64,000 nucleotides of DNA. Source: Gammaproteobacteria bacterium (lineage in GTDB: Bacteria > Pseudomonadota > Gammaproteobacteria > Ga0077554 > Ga007554). The DNA lies in NCBI GenBank assembly GCA_040183005.1, contig JAMPIW010000007.1, forward strand, positions 1,826,001-1,890,000. Reading direction: 5' to 3'. Below the pieces are notes generated by a model. That model made no database searches. It was not told the DNA's origin and saw only the letters and a list, made by a program, of their open reading frames with translations. The translations under genes and the position numbers were made by a program. Shown one piece after another: positions 26,700 to 35,637 of this stretch. Position 1 is the first letter of the stretch. The number at the start of each line of letters is the position of its first letter.

Positions 26700-27119
26700 C
26701 TACGCCTCCTCGCGAATCTCATAGTCATGGGTGATGTTCGCCGTCTTACCGAGCATGATCGACGCCGAGCAGTATTTTTCCGCCGAAAGATCAATGGCGC
26801 GCTTCACAGTGGCCTCTTTCAGGCTCTTGCCGGTAACGATGAAATGCACATGGATAGCGGTGAACACCTTGGGATCGGTGTCCGCCCGCTGCGCCTGCAA
26901 CTCAATCACGCAATCCTTGACCTGTTCACGCGACTTTTTGAGGATGAGCATGACGTCTATTGCCGTGCAGCCACCCATACCCAGCAAAAGCATTTCCATG
27001 GGCCGCATGCCCAGATTGCGACCGCCAATCTCCGGCGCGCCGTCGAGCACCACTGCGTGCCCCGTCTCCGACTCGCCGACAAACATTACATCCTGCACCC
27101 ATTTAATACGCGCCTTCAT
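26700..27119 (-). CDS. OsmC/YhfA family peroxiredoxin-like protein
   Basis: A 139-residue protein with the two conserved OsmC redox cysteines, C51 (LLLGMGGCTAIDV) and C117 (SAEKYCSAS). OsmC proteins reduce organic hydroperoxides; the YhfA branch that this resembles is less studied. GGAGG on the minus strand lies 5 bp before ATG 27119, which favours that start over a GTG one codon upstream. It is the first gene of a two-gene unit with the VOC protein and is divergent from crp across 113 bp, so the two may share a control region. Confidence 0.9.
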   Translation of the reverse strand: MKARIKWVQDVMFVGESETGHAVVLDGAPEIGGRNLGMRPMEMLLLGMGGCTAIDVMLILKKSREQVKDCVIELQAQRADTDPKVFTAIHVHFIVTGKSLKEATVKRAIDLSAEKYCSASIMLGKTANITHDYEIREEA

Positions 27120-27232
27120 CACGGCCTCCGTTGATTACCAGATAACGCAAAGCTTATCACAAGACACTTCAGAGACCTTTATCATTGGCCGCTAATACTG
27201 ACAGGACTACGTTTACCCTTAGGAGATAATCC

Positions 27233-27865
27233 ATGGTTATCAAGAAACCTCTCAAAAGTCCCGCAATAGAACGCTTTATCACCCATTGCAACCGGCGCCG
27301 CTACCCCCCCAAGAGCGTACTGATCTATGCTGGGGACGCGCCCGATGTTCTTTACTATATTGTCGATGGCTCGGTGACGGTACTCATCGAGGATGAGGAC
27401 GGCCGTGAGATCGTGCTTTCCTACCTGAATGCCGGTGATTTCTTTGGTGAAATGGGGTTGTTCGACGAACAGAAAAAACGCAGCGCCTGGGTACGCGCCC
27501 GCGGCCAATGCGAGGTCGCGGAAATCGGTTACACCCGGTTTCGCCAACTGGCCATGGAAGACCCCGATATCTTGTTCGAACTCGCCACGCAAATGGCATT
27601 GCGTCTGCGCCGAACCAGTGGTATGGTTGGTCGACTGGCCTTCATGGATGTCGCGGGGCGCGTAGCCCGCACCCTGCTTGATCTGTGCAAGGAACCCGAC
27701 GCCATGACACACCCCGACGGGATGCAGATACGCATCACGCGCCAAGAGTTGGGCCGCATCGTCGGCTGCTCGCGAGAGATGGTGGGAAGGGTGCTGAAAA
27801 GTCTGGAAGATCAGAATCTCATCACTGCGAGGGGGAAAACCATCGTGGTGAATGGAGCTCGATAA
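27233..27865 (+). CDS. crp: cAMP receptor protein (Crp)
   Basis: A 210-residue CRP/FNR-family regulator that matches Crp well. The cyclic-nucleotide pocket has [20 protein letters not shown] (contact Glu, Arg and Ser), and the long C-helix has [15 protein letters not shown] with the Thr-Ser pair that contacts cAMP. The C-terminal helix-turn-helix is [20 protein letters not shown]. There are no FNR-type cluster cysteines. TAGGAGA precedes ATG 27233. Binding of cAMP is inferred from residues; a Clp-like response to c-di-GMP is less likely. The 3' end is followed by an unusual run of three hairpins. Confidence 0.93.
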   Translation: MVIKKPLKSPAIERFITHCNRRRYPPKSVLIYAGDAPDVLYYIVDGSVTVLIEDEDGREIVLSYLNAGDFFGEMGLFDEQKKRSAWVRARGQCEVAEIGYTRFRQLAMEDPDILFELATQMALRLRRTSGMVGRLAFMDVAGRVARTLLDLCKEPDAMTHPDGMQIRITRQELGRIVGCSREMVGRVLKSLEDQNLITARGKTIVVNGAR

Positions 27866-27913
27866 TTGTGCATTGTCACAATGCGGTCATTGGCGCATTG
27901 TGACAATGCACAA
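27866..27913. repeat. 20-bp perfect palindrome after crp
   Basis: TTGTGCATTGTCACAATGCG (27866-27885) is repeated exactly in inverted orientation at 27894-27913, around an 8-base loop. It begins on the base after the crp stop codon and has no T run, so it is not a standard terminator. Confidence 0.75.
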
Positions 27914-27918
27914 ACTAA

Positions 27919-27943
27919 GAAGCCGCTGTTTCTCAGCGGCTTC
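27919..27943. terminator. GC-rich hairpin downstream of crp
   Basis: A 10-bp perfect stem GAAGCCGCTG (27919-27928) with CAGCGGCTTC (27934-27943) and loop TTTCT. There is no long T tract on either side; it probably serves as part of a bidirectional termination region between convergent crp and the outer-membrane protein gene. Confidence 0.6.
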
Positions 27944-27961
27944 CGTATCGGTGGGAGGGGG

Positions 27962-28000
27962 CTCACGCGCCATGCGTTAACGTATGACGCGTGAGTTTTT
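27962..28000 (+). terminator. Palindromic rho-independent terminator
   Basis: CTCACGCG (27962-27969) pairs with CGCGTGAG (27988-27995); the pairing continues inward through CAT/ATG to a self-complementary centre CGTTAACG, with two mismatches. Five T residues follow (27996-28000). It is oriented to stop transcription from crp. Confidence 0.75.
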
Positions 28001-28011
28001 AGCCCCGCTCC

Positions 28012-28671
28012 TCAAAAATGATACCCTATACCCACTGACGCAACCGGGTAGTATTTAAACTCCTTCAATGAAGCATTCACGTTCGCCTCTTCACGCGCCA
28101 AATCGTCTTTAAATGTCGGCAACGATGTCACAGTGCCGGCTGCGCTGAGGACAGCCTTGGGCGCCCCCTGAAGCATCACACCAAGATCCATGGCGAAACT
28201 GAAGTGATCACCCTTTTCCACTGCATTGCCCCAGCCTATACCAAAGTAGGGGGCGACCTTGTTGAAGTCGACGACACCGGTGAGCGTACCCACCTCTGCG
28301 GCGGTATAGGTATTATTACCAATAGAGTAACTGCCCGCTGGCGTGGCGGTCAGGTTCAGCGCATTCTTGTTATACATCGCGCCGCCCGTAAAACGGAAAC
28401 CGCCCGCAAACGGATGCCAATCCAGTAACAGCTCCCCGGATTTTAGTCCCAAACCAACATCGTAATTAATATTGTCTTTGATGGTGCTGTAATTGTAGGT
28501 GTAATTATTAAAGCCCAGCCTGCCATTAAATACCGGCGAAAATCCCGCCGTAAGTTGCAGTCCAAGACCCAGCGTGCCAGCCTTGACCGTCACACCGACA
28601 CCCTCGGCATGAACCAGTGAGGAACACAACAGCGCCACAGCCGCCATGCCTGCGATTTGGATTTTGTTCAT
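28012..28671 (-). CDS. Predicted outer-membrane beta-barrel protein
   Basis: A 219-residue exported protein of no named family. Signal peptide about 1-23 (ends VHAEG cut region). The rest alternates hydrophobic and polar residues as in beta strands (GVGVTVKAGTLGLGLQLTAG, YYPVASVGIGYHF). It ends in a C-terminal phenylalanine, the usual BAM recognition signal of outer-membrane barrels. Length suggests an 8- to 10-stranded barrel. ATG 28671 was chosen because the signal peptide starts there. It is monocistronic, converges on crp, and lies 92 bp downstream of trpC on the same strand with a weak hairpin between. Ligand or role unknown. Confidence 0.8.
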   Translation of the reverse strand: MNKIQIAGMAAVALLCSSLVHAEGVGVTVKAGTLGLGLQLTAGFSPVFNGRLGFNNYTYNYSTIKDNINYDVGLGLKSGELLLDWHPFAGGFRFTGGAMYNKNALNLTATPAGSYSIGNNTYTAAEVGTLTGVVDFNKVAPYFGIGWGNAVEKGDHFSFAMDLGVMLQGAPKAVLSAAGTVTSLPTFKDDLAREEANVNASLKEFKYYPVASVGIGYHF

Positions 28672-28704
28672 CAAACACCCCGTCGACAAGATTAAACATT
28701 ATCA

Positions 28705-28725
28705 GGAGGCCCAAACAAAGCCTCC
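28705..28725 (-). terminator. Weak hairpin after trpC
   Basis: GGAGGC (28705-28710) pairs with GCCTCC (28720-28725), 37 bp past the trpC stop codon on the minus strand. The following minus-strand bases are only moderately T-rich. It may end the trp transcript. Confidence 0.4.
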
Positions 28726-28762
28726 GTCCGCGTTTAACTTATCGACGCCCAGGCGTATATCT

Positions 28763-29557
28763 TTAGAACAGGCTGCGCAATGCCTCGCCTGGATCGGGAG
28801 TCCTCATGAACGCCTCACCTACCAGAAAGGCATGAACGTTGTGGCTCCGCATCAGTGCGACATCTTGCGCGGTGTGGATGCCGCTCTCGGTGATCACGAT
28901 ACGATCCGATGGGATGTTACCCAGCAAATCCAGCGTAATTTGAAGATCTGTATTGAAGGTACGCAGGTCGCGGTTATTAATGCCGATCAACGGGGTATCG
29001 AGCATCAGCGCCCGCTCCAGCTCGTGCGCATCATGCACTTCGACCAGCACCGCCATACCCAGGTGATCCGCCAGTTGCGCCAGTTCCAGCATGGTGGCAT
29101 CACCTAAGGCGGCGACGATCAACAAGATGCAGTCCGAGCCAATCACCCGCGCCTCGTAGACCTGATAAGGGTCGATGATGAAATCTTTGCGCAGCACCGG
29201 CAATGAGCAGGCGGCGCGCGCCTGTTGCAGATAGGCCTCGGAACCCTGGAAAAAATCCGCATCGGTCAACACCGACAGGCACGCCGCCCCGCCACGCTCA
29301 TAACTGGCTGCGATCTCGCCGGGATGGAAATCCTCACGCAACATGCCCTTGCTGGGAGATGCCTTCTTGATCTCAGCAATAACGGCAGGAAGACGCGCTG
29401 CCAGCTTGGTTTCGATTGCACCCACAAAATCGCGCGGCGCGGGCGCGGCGGCCACCTGCTTGCTCAGCTCGCGCATCGGCAACGCGGCACTGCGTTCGGT
29501 GATCTCCTCGGCCTTGCGCTTGAGTATTTTTTTGAGAATATCGGGGGTTTGGGTCAT
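28763..29557 (-). CDS. trpC: Indole-3-glycerol phosphate synthase
   Basis: A 264-residue TIM-barrel enzyme of tryptophan synthesis that closes CdRP to indole-3-glycerol phosphate. Key segments are [13 protein letters not shown] (catalytic lysine), [42 protein letters not shown] and VITESGI. It is monofunctional; there is no fused TrpF domain. It is the last gene of the trp run, 98 bp after trpD, and that gap contains a palindromic GTAGGGTGCG repeat. trpF, trpB and trpA are not in the window. Confidence 0.97.
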   Translation of the reverse strand: MTQTPDILKKILKRKAEEITERSAALPMRELSKQVAAAPAPRDFVGAIETKLAARLPAVIAEIKKASPSKGMLREDFHPGEIAASYERGGAACLSVLTDADFFQGSEAYLQQARAACSLPVLRKDFIIDPYQVYEARVIGSDCILLIVAALGDATMLELAQLADHLGMAVLVEVHDAHELERALMLDTPLIGINNRDLRTFNTDLQITLDLLGNIPSDRIVITESGIHTAQDVALMRSHNVHAFLVGEAFMRTPDPGEALRSLF

Positions 29558-29581
29558 GTTTTTTTTAAGGTTTCAGTTTGC

Positions 29582-29637
29582 GTAGGGTGCGTCCCACGCA
29601 CCACATGAAAGTGAATGGTGCGCAAGGCGCACCCTAC
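29582..29637. repeat. GTAGGGTGCG palindromic repeat, copy C
   Basis: The left arm starts GTAGGGTGCGTCCCACGCAC and the right arm ends CGCACCCTAC; about 22 bp pair with a few mismatches around a 12-nt loop. The repeat sits in the trpD-trpC gap and would be transcribed as a hairpin within the trp mRNA. Confidence 0.75.
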
Positions 29638-29655
29638 AGAATGTTCGGGTTAGGC

Positions 29656-30675
29656 TCACACAAAACTGTTAGTGAACTTAATCAGCGCTTCCAGTTTGGC
29701 GCGCGCCGCGCCGCTGGCGATGGCATCGCTGGCCTTGCGCACGCCCTGCTCCAGAGTCTCGGCCAAGCCTGCCGCATAGATCGCCGCCCCGGCGTTCAGC
29801 GCTACGATATCCCGCGCCGGACCCGGCGTATTGTCCAGCGCCGTGCGTATCATGGCGAGGCTGTGCTGCGCGTCACTCACCTTCAGCGCGTCGATAGCCG
29901 CGCGTTGCATGCCGAACCGTTCCGGCGCAACGACATAGGTACTTACCTTCCCATCTTTCAGTTCGGCAATCTTCGTTTCGGCACCGATACTGATTTCATC
30001 CATACCATCTTCAGAGTGCACCACCAACACGTGCTCGCTACCAAGCCGCGCCAATACCTGCGCCAACGGAACCAGCCAGGCATCGTCAAACACGCCTATC
30101 ACCTGATTCGGCGCACCGGCCGGATTGGTCAGCGGACCAAGCACGTTAAACACGGTGCGCACCCCCATCTCGCGGCGTGGGCCAATGGCATGCTTCATCG
30201 CGCCGTGGTGGGCGGGAGCGAACATGAAACCCACGCCCACCTCATTTACACAACACGCCACCTCGTGCGGCGTCAAATCAAGCCGCACACTCGCCGCCTC
30301 CAGCACGTCGGCACTGCCCGACTTGCTGGATACAGAACGGTTACCATGCTTGGCCACTCTCGCTCCGGCAGCGGCGGCTACGAAGGCGCTGGCGGTGGAG
30401 ATATTAAACGTGTGCGCGGTATCGCCACCCGTTCCGCAGGTATCCACCAGATGCGGGCCGCCTATCTCCACCCTGACCGCCAGCTCGCGCATCACCTGGG
30501 CGGCGGCGGCTATCTCGTCTACTGTTTCGCCCTTCATGCGTAAACCGATCAGAAAGCCACCGATCTGCGCGGGCGTTGCCCCGCCGCTCATGATTGTGTT
30601 CATGACATCGGTCATTTCTGTGGATGTCAGATCACGGCGCTCGGTAACGGCGCGGATGGCGGATGGCATGTCCAT
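29656..30675 (-). CDS. trpD: Anthranilate phosphoribosyltransferase
   Basis: A 339-residue enzyme that joins anthranilate and PRPP. The PRPP-binding loop [17 protein letters not shown] is intact, as are [19 protein letters not shown] and the anthranilate region [14 protein letters not shown]. The start is uncertain: ATG 30675 ([10 protein letters not shown]) matches the family N-terminus and lies 11 bp after GAGG. A TTG at 30699 would overlap trpG by 11 bp. It is monofunctional, not fused to TrpG. Translational coupling with trpG is likely given the spacing. Confidence 0.96.
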   Translation of the reverse strand: MDMPSAIRAVTERRDLTSTEMTDVMNTIMSGGATPAQIGGFLIGLRMKGETVDEIAAAAQVMRELAVRVEIGGPHLVDTCGTGGDTAHTFNISTASAFVAAAAGARVAKHGNRSVSSKSGSADVLEAASVRLDLTPHEVACCVNEVGVGFMFAPAHHGAMKHAIGPRREMGVRTVFNVLGPLTNPAGAPNQVIGVFDDAWLVPLAQVLARLGSEHVLVVHSEDGMDEISIGAETKIAELKDGKVSTYVVAPERFGMQRAAIDALKVSDAQHSLAMIRTALDNTPGPARDIVALNAGAAIYAAGLAETLEQGVRKASDAIASGAARAKLEALIKFTNSFV

Positions 30676-30688
30676 TTGTCTTAAAACC

Positions 30689-31273
30689 TCAGCGCTCAAT
30701 TTCCAAAAAATTCTTCAACAACGCATGGCCGTGCTGGGTAAGGATGGATTCCGGATGGAACTGCACCCCTTCCACGGCATACTCTTTATGGCGCACGCCC
30801 ATAATCTCGTCCATCTCGCCGCTGGGTGTTTCAGTCCAGGCAGTGATCTCCAGACAATCCGGCAGCGTCTCTTTTTCGATCACCAGCGAATGATAACGCG
30901 TCGCCTCGAAGGGATTGGATAGCCCGTGAAACACACCCACATTCTTGTGATGAATCATGGAGGTCTTGCCATGCATGATCTGCCTGGCATGAATGATGCG
31001 CCCGCCGAACGCCTGGCCGATACTCTGATGCCCCAGACAGACGCCCAAGAGCGGAATCTTGCCGACAAAGGCTTTGATGGTTGCAACCGAAACGCCCGCC
31101 TCGTTGGGCGTGCAAGGCCCCGGCGAGATCACGATATGATCCGGCGCCAGATGCGCGATCTCATCCACCGTGATCTGGTCATTGCGATACACCCGCACAT
31201 CCGCACCCAGCTCACCTAGATATTGCACCAGGTTGTAGGTGAAGGAGTCGTAGTTGTCGATCATCAGCAACAT
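30689..31273 (-). CDS. trpG: Anthranilate synthase component II (glutamine amidotransferase)
   Basis: A 194-residue class I amidotransferase that supplies ammonia to TrpE. The catalytic cysteine is in [17 protein letters not shown], and the His-Glu pair is in [10 protein letters not shown]. In many bacteria this subunit also serves para-aminobenzoate synthesis. AAAGGA precedes the start. It is separated from trpE by about 1.2 kb holding DUF2283, HEPN and nucleotidyltransferase genes, which is unusual because trpE and trpG are normally adjacent. The 106-bp upstream gap may hold its own promoter. Confidence 0.96.
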   Translation of the reverse strand: MLLMIDNYDSFTYNLVQYLGELGADVRVYRNDQITVDEIAHLAPDHIVISPGPCTPNEAGVSVATIKAFVGKIPLLGVCLGHQSIGQAFGGRIIHARQIMHGKTSMIHHKNVGVFHGLSNPFEATRYHSLVIEKETLPDCLEITAWTETPSGEMDEIMGVRHKEYAVEGVQFHPESILTQHGHALLKNFLEIER

Positions 31274-31379
31274 ATCGCGGCTATCCTTTTATTACTGATA
31301 CCAATCTCTGTTTTCGATGCCCGCTTTTTTTGTAATACGCCATGACCAAGCTATAGTACCGAGCACACGAAAGACGCCA

Positions 31380-31736
31380 TTATCGCCCAGAATGGCCCAG
31401 GCATAAACCCTCGCACACCAGCAGTGCCCTAACTCTCTCGATCATAAACACCACGCCCACACGCTCGATATGCTCCTGTAGCTTCGCGTGGTTTAACTCA
31501 TCGAAAATGGATAGATCAATGGTGTAGGGCAGCAGCAGGTCGTCCAACTCATTCGCTATAGTCGAACACAAGTCGGATGTGAGTGCTTCGCCGTAAAGGG
31601 TCAGGTCAATATCCGATCCGGTTTTGAAGTTGCCCTTGGCACGCGAGCCATACAAAACGGCTTTTTGAATCTCCGGGAAACGCGCAAAAACGCCTTGGAT
31701 TTTTTCGACTGTGGCTTCGCTCAACCCGTATTTCAT
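31380..31736 (-). CDS. MNT-type nucleotidyltransferase (HEPN partner)
   Basis: A 118-residue minimal nucleotidyltransferase. The signature VLYGSRAKGNFKTGSDIDL holds the GS motif and the two metal-binding aspartates, and TIDLSIFDEL gives the third acidic position. Proteins of this kind (MntA) AMPylate and silence HEPN toxins in MNT/HEPN toxin-antitoxin pairs. The start at 31736 overlaps the upstream HEPN-type stop by 4 bp, so the two are coupled. An upstream start 8 codons earlier is possible. The last about 20 residues (VCEGLCLGHSGR) are atypical. It lies within the trp run. Confidence 0.88.
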   Translation of the reverse strand: MKYGLSEATVEKIQGVFARFPEIQKAVLYGSRAKGNFKTGSDIDLTLYGEALTSDLCSTIANELDDLLLPYTIDLSIFDELNHAKLQEHIERVGVVFMIERVRALLVCEGLCLGHSGR

Positions 31737-32158
31737 AAGTCCGTATCTGGCTGGCCGCACAGAGCGGTAAAGGTTTGCACCATCGCAGCAAAGGCCGGAT
31801 AAAACCTCGCCAGGATGTTATTCACGATGCTCTGCGCAATCTCCGTGTTATAGGTGTGCGACGTCAAGTTGCGCGCTTTAATCATATCCATCCAGGCCTC
31901 ACCATCGGTAATCAGGCCATTTTTGAATGCTTCTCTGGTCGCATTTTTTGAGCCGATGATGCCCACAAAGCCTTGCTCTTCTAAATAGTCCTTCAAGACA
32001 TTCCAAGCCAGCTCATGGGTAAACTCAAAACCCTGACTCAACCCCTGTTGCTCCAGCCTGGATAATTCGCGCGTCCGCGCCAACTCCACCGCCTCGACAA
32101 GCATCTGAAATGCCTTGAGATAGTTATCAAAGCGCTGTTTCCAACGGATGTCTTGCAT
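31733..32158 (-). CDS. HEPN-type protein, HI0074 nucleotidyltransferase-substrate-binding family
   Basis: A 141-residue all-helical protein of the HI0074 family. The HEPN RNase motif R-x4-H is present as KARNLTSHTYN. The N-terminal part (RWKQRFDNYLKAFQMLVEAVELA) and EFTHELAWNVLKDYLEEQG are typical. Proteins of this family pair with MNT nucleotidyltransferases; in studied pairs the HEPN protein is an RNase toxin. Here the R-x4-H motif is intact, so toxicity is possible, but HI0074-type members have also been described only as substrate-binding subunits. It is 64 bp downstream of the DUF2283 gene. Confidence 0.88.
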   Translation of the reverse strand: MQDIRWKQRFDNYLKAFQMLVEAVELARTRELSRLEQQGLSQGFEFTHELAWNVLKDYLEEQGFVGIIGSKNATREAFKNGLITDGEAWMDMIKARNLTSHTYNTEIAQSIVNNILARFYPAFAAMVQTFTALCGQPDTDL

Positions 32159-32222
32159 GGCCCGATTTTCCTTCGTTGTAGCCGCTTAGGTTGAAGCCCG
32201 AAAGGAAATCTTGCGAAGAAAT

Positions 32223-32423
32223 TCAGGCTGCCTGCCGTTCCCCACCGCTGTGAAAGGGCATGAATCCAGACTTGATTGCATCGAGGGTCACGATCTCGAC
32301 CATCGAATCATCAGCCGCATAACTCACGTTCACATTCCAGTTTTGAGATATCTCCCGAACAATCGGTTTATCACCAAACTGGATTTCCAGAATATCATCC
32401 GGCGGATAGTAGGTCGTTTTCAT
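32223..32423 (-). CDS. DUF2283 small protein
   Basis: A 66-residue protein that matches DUF2283: the opening YYPPDDILEIQFGDKP and the later VEIVTLDAIKSG are characteristic. DUF2283 proteins often sit beside DUF4258 or other toxin-like small proteins and are suspected antitoxin-like partners; here no DUF4258 gene is visible. It lies 14 bp after trpE and before the HEPN/MNT pair on the same strand, so all would share the trp transcript. Function is not established. Confidence 0.75.
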   Translation of the reverse strand: MKTTYYPPDDILEIQFGDKPIVREISQNWNVNVSYAADDSMVEIVTLDAIKSGFMPFHSGGERQAA

Positions 32424-32437
32424 GGATCAAACTCCCA

Positions 32438-33925
32438 TCAGCGATGCGCACCATCCAACCCCGCCTCAGCCATGGCCACCGCCCTGAAAATCGCCCGTCC
32501 CTTGTTCATCGTCTCCTCCCACTCCATGGCGGGCACGGAGTCGGCGACGATGCCCGCACCGGCCTGGATGTGCAGCACGCCATCCTTGATCACGGCGGTG
32601 CGAATGGCGATGGCAGTGTCCATGTTGCCATTCCAGCCAATGTAGCCCACCGCGCCCGCATAGACGCCGCGCTTTACCGGTTCCAGCTCGTCAATAACCT
32701 CCATGGCGCGCACCTTGGCCGCACCGCTCACGGTGCCAGCGGGAAAGGTTGCGCGCAACACATCAATGGCGGTCATGTCAGGCTTCAACTGTCCAGTGAC
32801 GTTGGAGACGATATGCATCACATGAGAATAACGCTCAACGATCATCTTCTCGGTGAGCTGCACGCTGCCAGTCTCACTCACTCGCCCCACATCATTGCGC
32901 CCCAGGTCGATGAGCATGAGATGTTCGGCGAGCTCCTTGGGATCGCCCAGCAAATCCTGCTCCAGCGCGCGATCTTCGGCCTCACTGGTACCGCGCCGGC
33001 GGGTACCAGCAATCGGGCGCACAGTGATCATGCCGTCCTCCAGGCGCACCAGGATCTCCGGCGAGGAACCGACGACATGGAAGCCGCCCAGGTCCATATA
33101 AAACATGTACGGCGAGGGATTGAGACTGCGCAGGGCGCGATACAGATCAAGCGGCGCGGCCTGATAGGGGATAGACAGGCGCTGCGACAGCACCACCTGC
33201 ATAATATCACCCTCCAGAATGTACTCCTTGGCACGCTCCACGGCGGACTCGAAACCCTGCCGGGTAAACCCCGAAACGAAATCCTCCTCGTTCACCTGCA
33301 GCGCGCGGCGCGGCGCGGGCGGACGGGGGGTGGTCTCACGCAAGATTTGCACCAGCGTATCGAGACGCTGCTGCGCTTTGTTCCACGCCTGGTCGATGTC
33401 GGGATTGACGTGGATTACCACATACAGCTTGCCGCGCAGGTTATCAAACACCAGCACCTCATCAGACACCATCAACAGGATATCGGGCGTGCCGAGCGGG
33501 TCAGGTTTGGCGCACTTCGCCAGACGGGCCTCGATATAGCGCACCGTGTCATAACCGAAATAGCCCACCATGCCGCCTGTGAAGCGCGGCAAACCGGCGA
33601 CTTCCGGCACCCGGTAACGGGTGCGGAAATCTTCGATCCAGGCAAGGGGATCAGTAACACGCAGAGTTTCCACCACCGCGCCGTCCTTCTCCACGGTAAT
33701 GTCATGCCCTGCAACACGCAGGATAGTCCGGCACGGTAGGCCGATGATGGAATACCGCCCCCACTTCTCGCCACCCTGCACCGACTCGAACAAATAGGAA
33801 TAGGGGCCGTCGGCCAGCTTGAGATAAGCGCTGAGCGGCGTATCGAGATCCGCCAGAACCTCGCGCATCAAGGGGATGCGGTTGTATCCCTGAGCAGCGA
33901 GCTTTTGAAATTCATCGTGCAGCAT
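32438..33925 (-). CDS. trpE: Anthranilate synthase component I
   Basis: A 495-residue chorismate-using enzyme, the first committed step to tryptophan. The N-terminal regulatory part contains the LLES-like tryptophan-feedback element (here [17 protein letters not shown]). The catalytic part has the signatures [20 protein letters not shown] (here [16 protein letters not shown]), PIAGTRRRG and [16 protein letters not shown]. It is 15 bp after gph. Feedback inhibition by tryptophan is expected from the family. The normal partner trpG is displaced downstream by a three-gene insertion. Confidence 0.97.
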   Translation of the reverse strand: MLHDEFQKLAAQGYNRIPLMREVLADLDTPLSAYLKLADGPYSYLFESVQGGEKWGRYSIIGLPCRTILRVAGHDITVEKDGAVVETLRVTDPLAWIEDFRTRYRVPEVAGLPRFTGGMVGYFGYDTVRYIEARLAKCAKPDPLGTPDILLMVSDEVLVFDNLRGKLYVVIHVNPDIDQAWNKAQQRLDTLVQILRETTPRPPAPRRALQVNEEDFVSGFTRQGFESAVERAKEYILEGDIMQVVLSQRLSIPYQAAPLDLYRALRSLNPSPYMFYMDLGGFHVVGSSPEILVRLEDGMITVRPIAGTRRRGTSEAEDRALEQDLLGDPKELAEHLMLIDLGRNDVGRVSETGSVQLTEKMIVERYSHVMHIVSNVTGQLKPDMTAIDVLRATFPAGTVSGAAKVRAMEVIDELEPVKRGVYAGAVGYIGWNGNMDTAIAIRTAVIKDGVLHIQAGAGIVADSVPAMEWEETMNKGRAIFRAVAMAEAGLDGAHR

Positions 33926-33940
33926 GGCCAGAGATAGTCC

Positions 33941-34618
33941 TTAGACCGCCGGTTCCAATAAACCCTGCAGCTCCGCCATGGAATCAATCACCGCATCGGG
34001 CTGAGACTCGCGGATATCAATGCCGTGATTGTAACCATAGGTCAGGCACACAATCTGGAATCCTGCGGCACGCGCGGCCTTCACATCGCTCATGGAATCA
34101 CCCACCATCAGCGCATCCTGCGGAGCCACGCCGAAGAACGCACACGCATGCAATAACGGCATGGGATCGGGCTTCTTTTTCGGCACGGTATCACCGCTGA
34201 CCACAATCGAAAAACAATCGTAAATACCCATATCCTTGAGCAACGGTTCGGTGAATGCTGCGGCCTTGTTGGTCACGCAGCCGAGTTTGTAGCCCGCCCC
34301 CACCAGGTAATCCAGCCCTTCACGTACACCCGGATAAAGATGGCTGCGCTTGCTGGTGTTCTCGGCATAGAGCCCCATAAAAATCGGCAGCGCCTTCTCA
34401 AACAAAGCCTCGTCCGGCTCACCGTCCAGCTGATTGATGAGGGCACGGCGCACCAAACGCTCGACACCGTTGCCCACCCACTCGCGCACCCGCGCCTCGC
34501 CGCGCGACGGCATATCCAGACGTTGCATCATGGCATCCACACAAAACGCCAGGTCCGGTACGCTGTCCACCAGCGTGCCGTCAAGATCGACCAATACCAT
34601 CTGCGGTTTTTTAAGCAT
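33941..34618 (-). CDS. gph: Phosphoglycolate phosphatase
   Basis: A 225-residue HAD hydrolase with motif I VDLDGTLVDSVPDL, a helical cap, and motif III/IV KKPDPMPLLHAC and MVGDSMSDVKAARAAG. In autotrophs Gph removes 2-phosphoglycolate formed by the Rubisco oxygenase reaction, and glcF elsewhere in the window would oxidise the glycolate. The rpe-gph-trpE order is widespread in proteobacteria. The start at 34618 (MLKKPQM) fits the family; four extra upstream codons are possible. The 143-bp structured repeat lies between rpe and gph. Confidence 0.92.
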   Translation of the reverse strand: MLKKPQMVLVDLDGTLVDSVPDLAFCVDAMMQRLDMPSRGEARVREWVGNGVERLVRRALINQLDGEPDEALFEKALPIFMGLYAENTSKRSHLYPGVREGLDYLVGAGYKLGCVTNKAAAFTEPLLKDMGIYDCFSIVVSGDTVPKKKPDPMPLLHACAFFGVAPQDALMVGDSMSDVKAARAAGFQIVCLTYGYNHGIDIRESQPDAVIDSMAELQGLLEPAV

Positions 34619-34649
34619 TCGAAAGCCCACGGTTTATGCGGGTTGGGCT

Positions 34650-34792
34650 AGAACCTGTTCACGATCTCGATCAAGGGATGCAGTGCAAGGCAAAATCGAA
34701 CGAAAAAGCGGAGCATACATGAAGTATGTGAGCATTTTGAGTTCGATTTTAACGCCGCAATGCGCCCTTCAGCGAGATCGTGAACAGGTTCT
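34650..34792. repeat. 143-bp covarying structured repeat, copy 2
   Basis: The outer arms AGAACCTGTTCACGATCTCG (34650-34669) and their exact reverse complement (34773-34792) enclose a core that differs from copy 1 at only a few bases. The inner stems are AAAATCGAAC/GTTCGATTTT and CATAC/GTATG. It has exactly the same length as copy 1 at 9976. It lies in the rpe-gph gap, so it would be transcribed inside the operon, which argues against it being an absolute terminator. Confidence 0.78.
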
Positions 34793-34831
34793 TGGGTGCG
34801 CAGCACCGTCACCCAACATCCGCTCTGTATT

Positions 34832-35506
34832 TTATTTACCGGCCTTGGCCAGTTCGGCACGCATCGCAGCGACGGTGGCCTTGTAATCGGGGGTATTGAA
34901 AATCGCCGAACCTGCCACGAAGGTATCCGCACCTGCCTCGGCAATCGCGCGGATATTGCTTACATTTACACCGCCGTCGATCTCCAGGCGGATATCGTAT
35001 CCGCTCTCGTCAATCAAACGGCGCGCCTCGCGCAGTTTATCCAGTGTAGCGGGGATGAACTTCTGGCCGCCAAAACCCGGATTAACCGACATCAGCAGTA
35101 CCATATCCACCTTATCCATCACATACTTCAGATAATCCAGCGGGGTAGCAGGATTGAACACCAGGCCGGACTTGCAGCCGCAATCGCGCACCAAGGCGAG
35201 CGAACGGTCGATATGCTCACTGGCTTCGGGGTGAAAGGTAATATAAGTAGCGCCCGCCTTGGCGAAATCGGGGATAATGCGATCCACCGGCTTGACCATC
35301 AGATGCACATCAATCGGGGCGGTGATGCCATGCTTGCGCAGGGCCTCGCACAACAGCGGGCCGATGGTCAGATTGGGGACATAGTGGTTGTCCATCACGT
35401 CGAAATGCACGATATCCGCGCCGGCATCCAGCACGTTGTTGACCTCCTCCCCCAGGCGCGCAAAATCCGCCGACAGGATGGAGGGGGCTATTTTATAATC
35501 TGGCAT
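34832..35506 (-). CDS. rpe: Ribulose-phosphate 3-epimerase
   Basis: A 224-residue TIM-barrel enzyme that interconverts ribulose-5-phosphate and xylulose-5-phosphate in the pentose phosphate and Calvin cycles. Motifs are [34 protein letters not shown] (metal ligands), [27 protein letters not shown] and LEIDGGVN. It is the first gene of the rpe-gph-trp run and is divergent from the DUF3530 gene. With phosphoribulokinase it supports ribulose-1,5-bisphosphate regeneration. Confidence 0.97.
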   Translation of the reverse strand: MPDYKIAPSILSADFARLGEEVNNVLDAGADIVHFDVMDNHYVPNLTIGPLLCEALRKHGITAPIDVHLMVKPVDRIIPDFAKAGATYITFHPEASEHIDRSLALVRDCGCKSGLVFNPATPLDYLKYVMDKVDMVLLMSVNPGFGGQKFIPATLDKLREARRLIDESGYDIRLEIDGGVNVSNIRAIAEAGADTFVAGSAIFNTPDYKATVAAMRAELAKAGK

Positions 35507-35637
35507 AGAGATGGCCTCATCAAAGTAAGTGCAATGCAGTAGCGGCCAACACCGCCCCGCTTCCGGGATTCGAACGGCTAACTTTACCTGAATATGGAAA
35601 ATTTTTCACTTTCAGCCGCATCATCGAGGCCAAACTG

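Noticed and set aside
26291..26794. Longer VOC protein starting at 26794
   Set aside because: The extra 33 residues are arginine-rich, overlap the OsmC gene and precede the conserved domain; ATG 26695 follows the OsmC stop closely.
27866..27885. TTGTGCATTGTCACAA as a Crp-binding site for autoregulation
   Set aside because: The half-site spacing is 2 bp too short for the TGTGA-N6-TCACA consensus, and it lies downstream of the gene.
32276..33739. A 487-codon plus-strand open frame opposite trpE
   Set aside because: Histidine- and arginine-rich shadow of a conserved gene; no protein-like domain.
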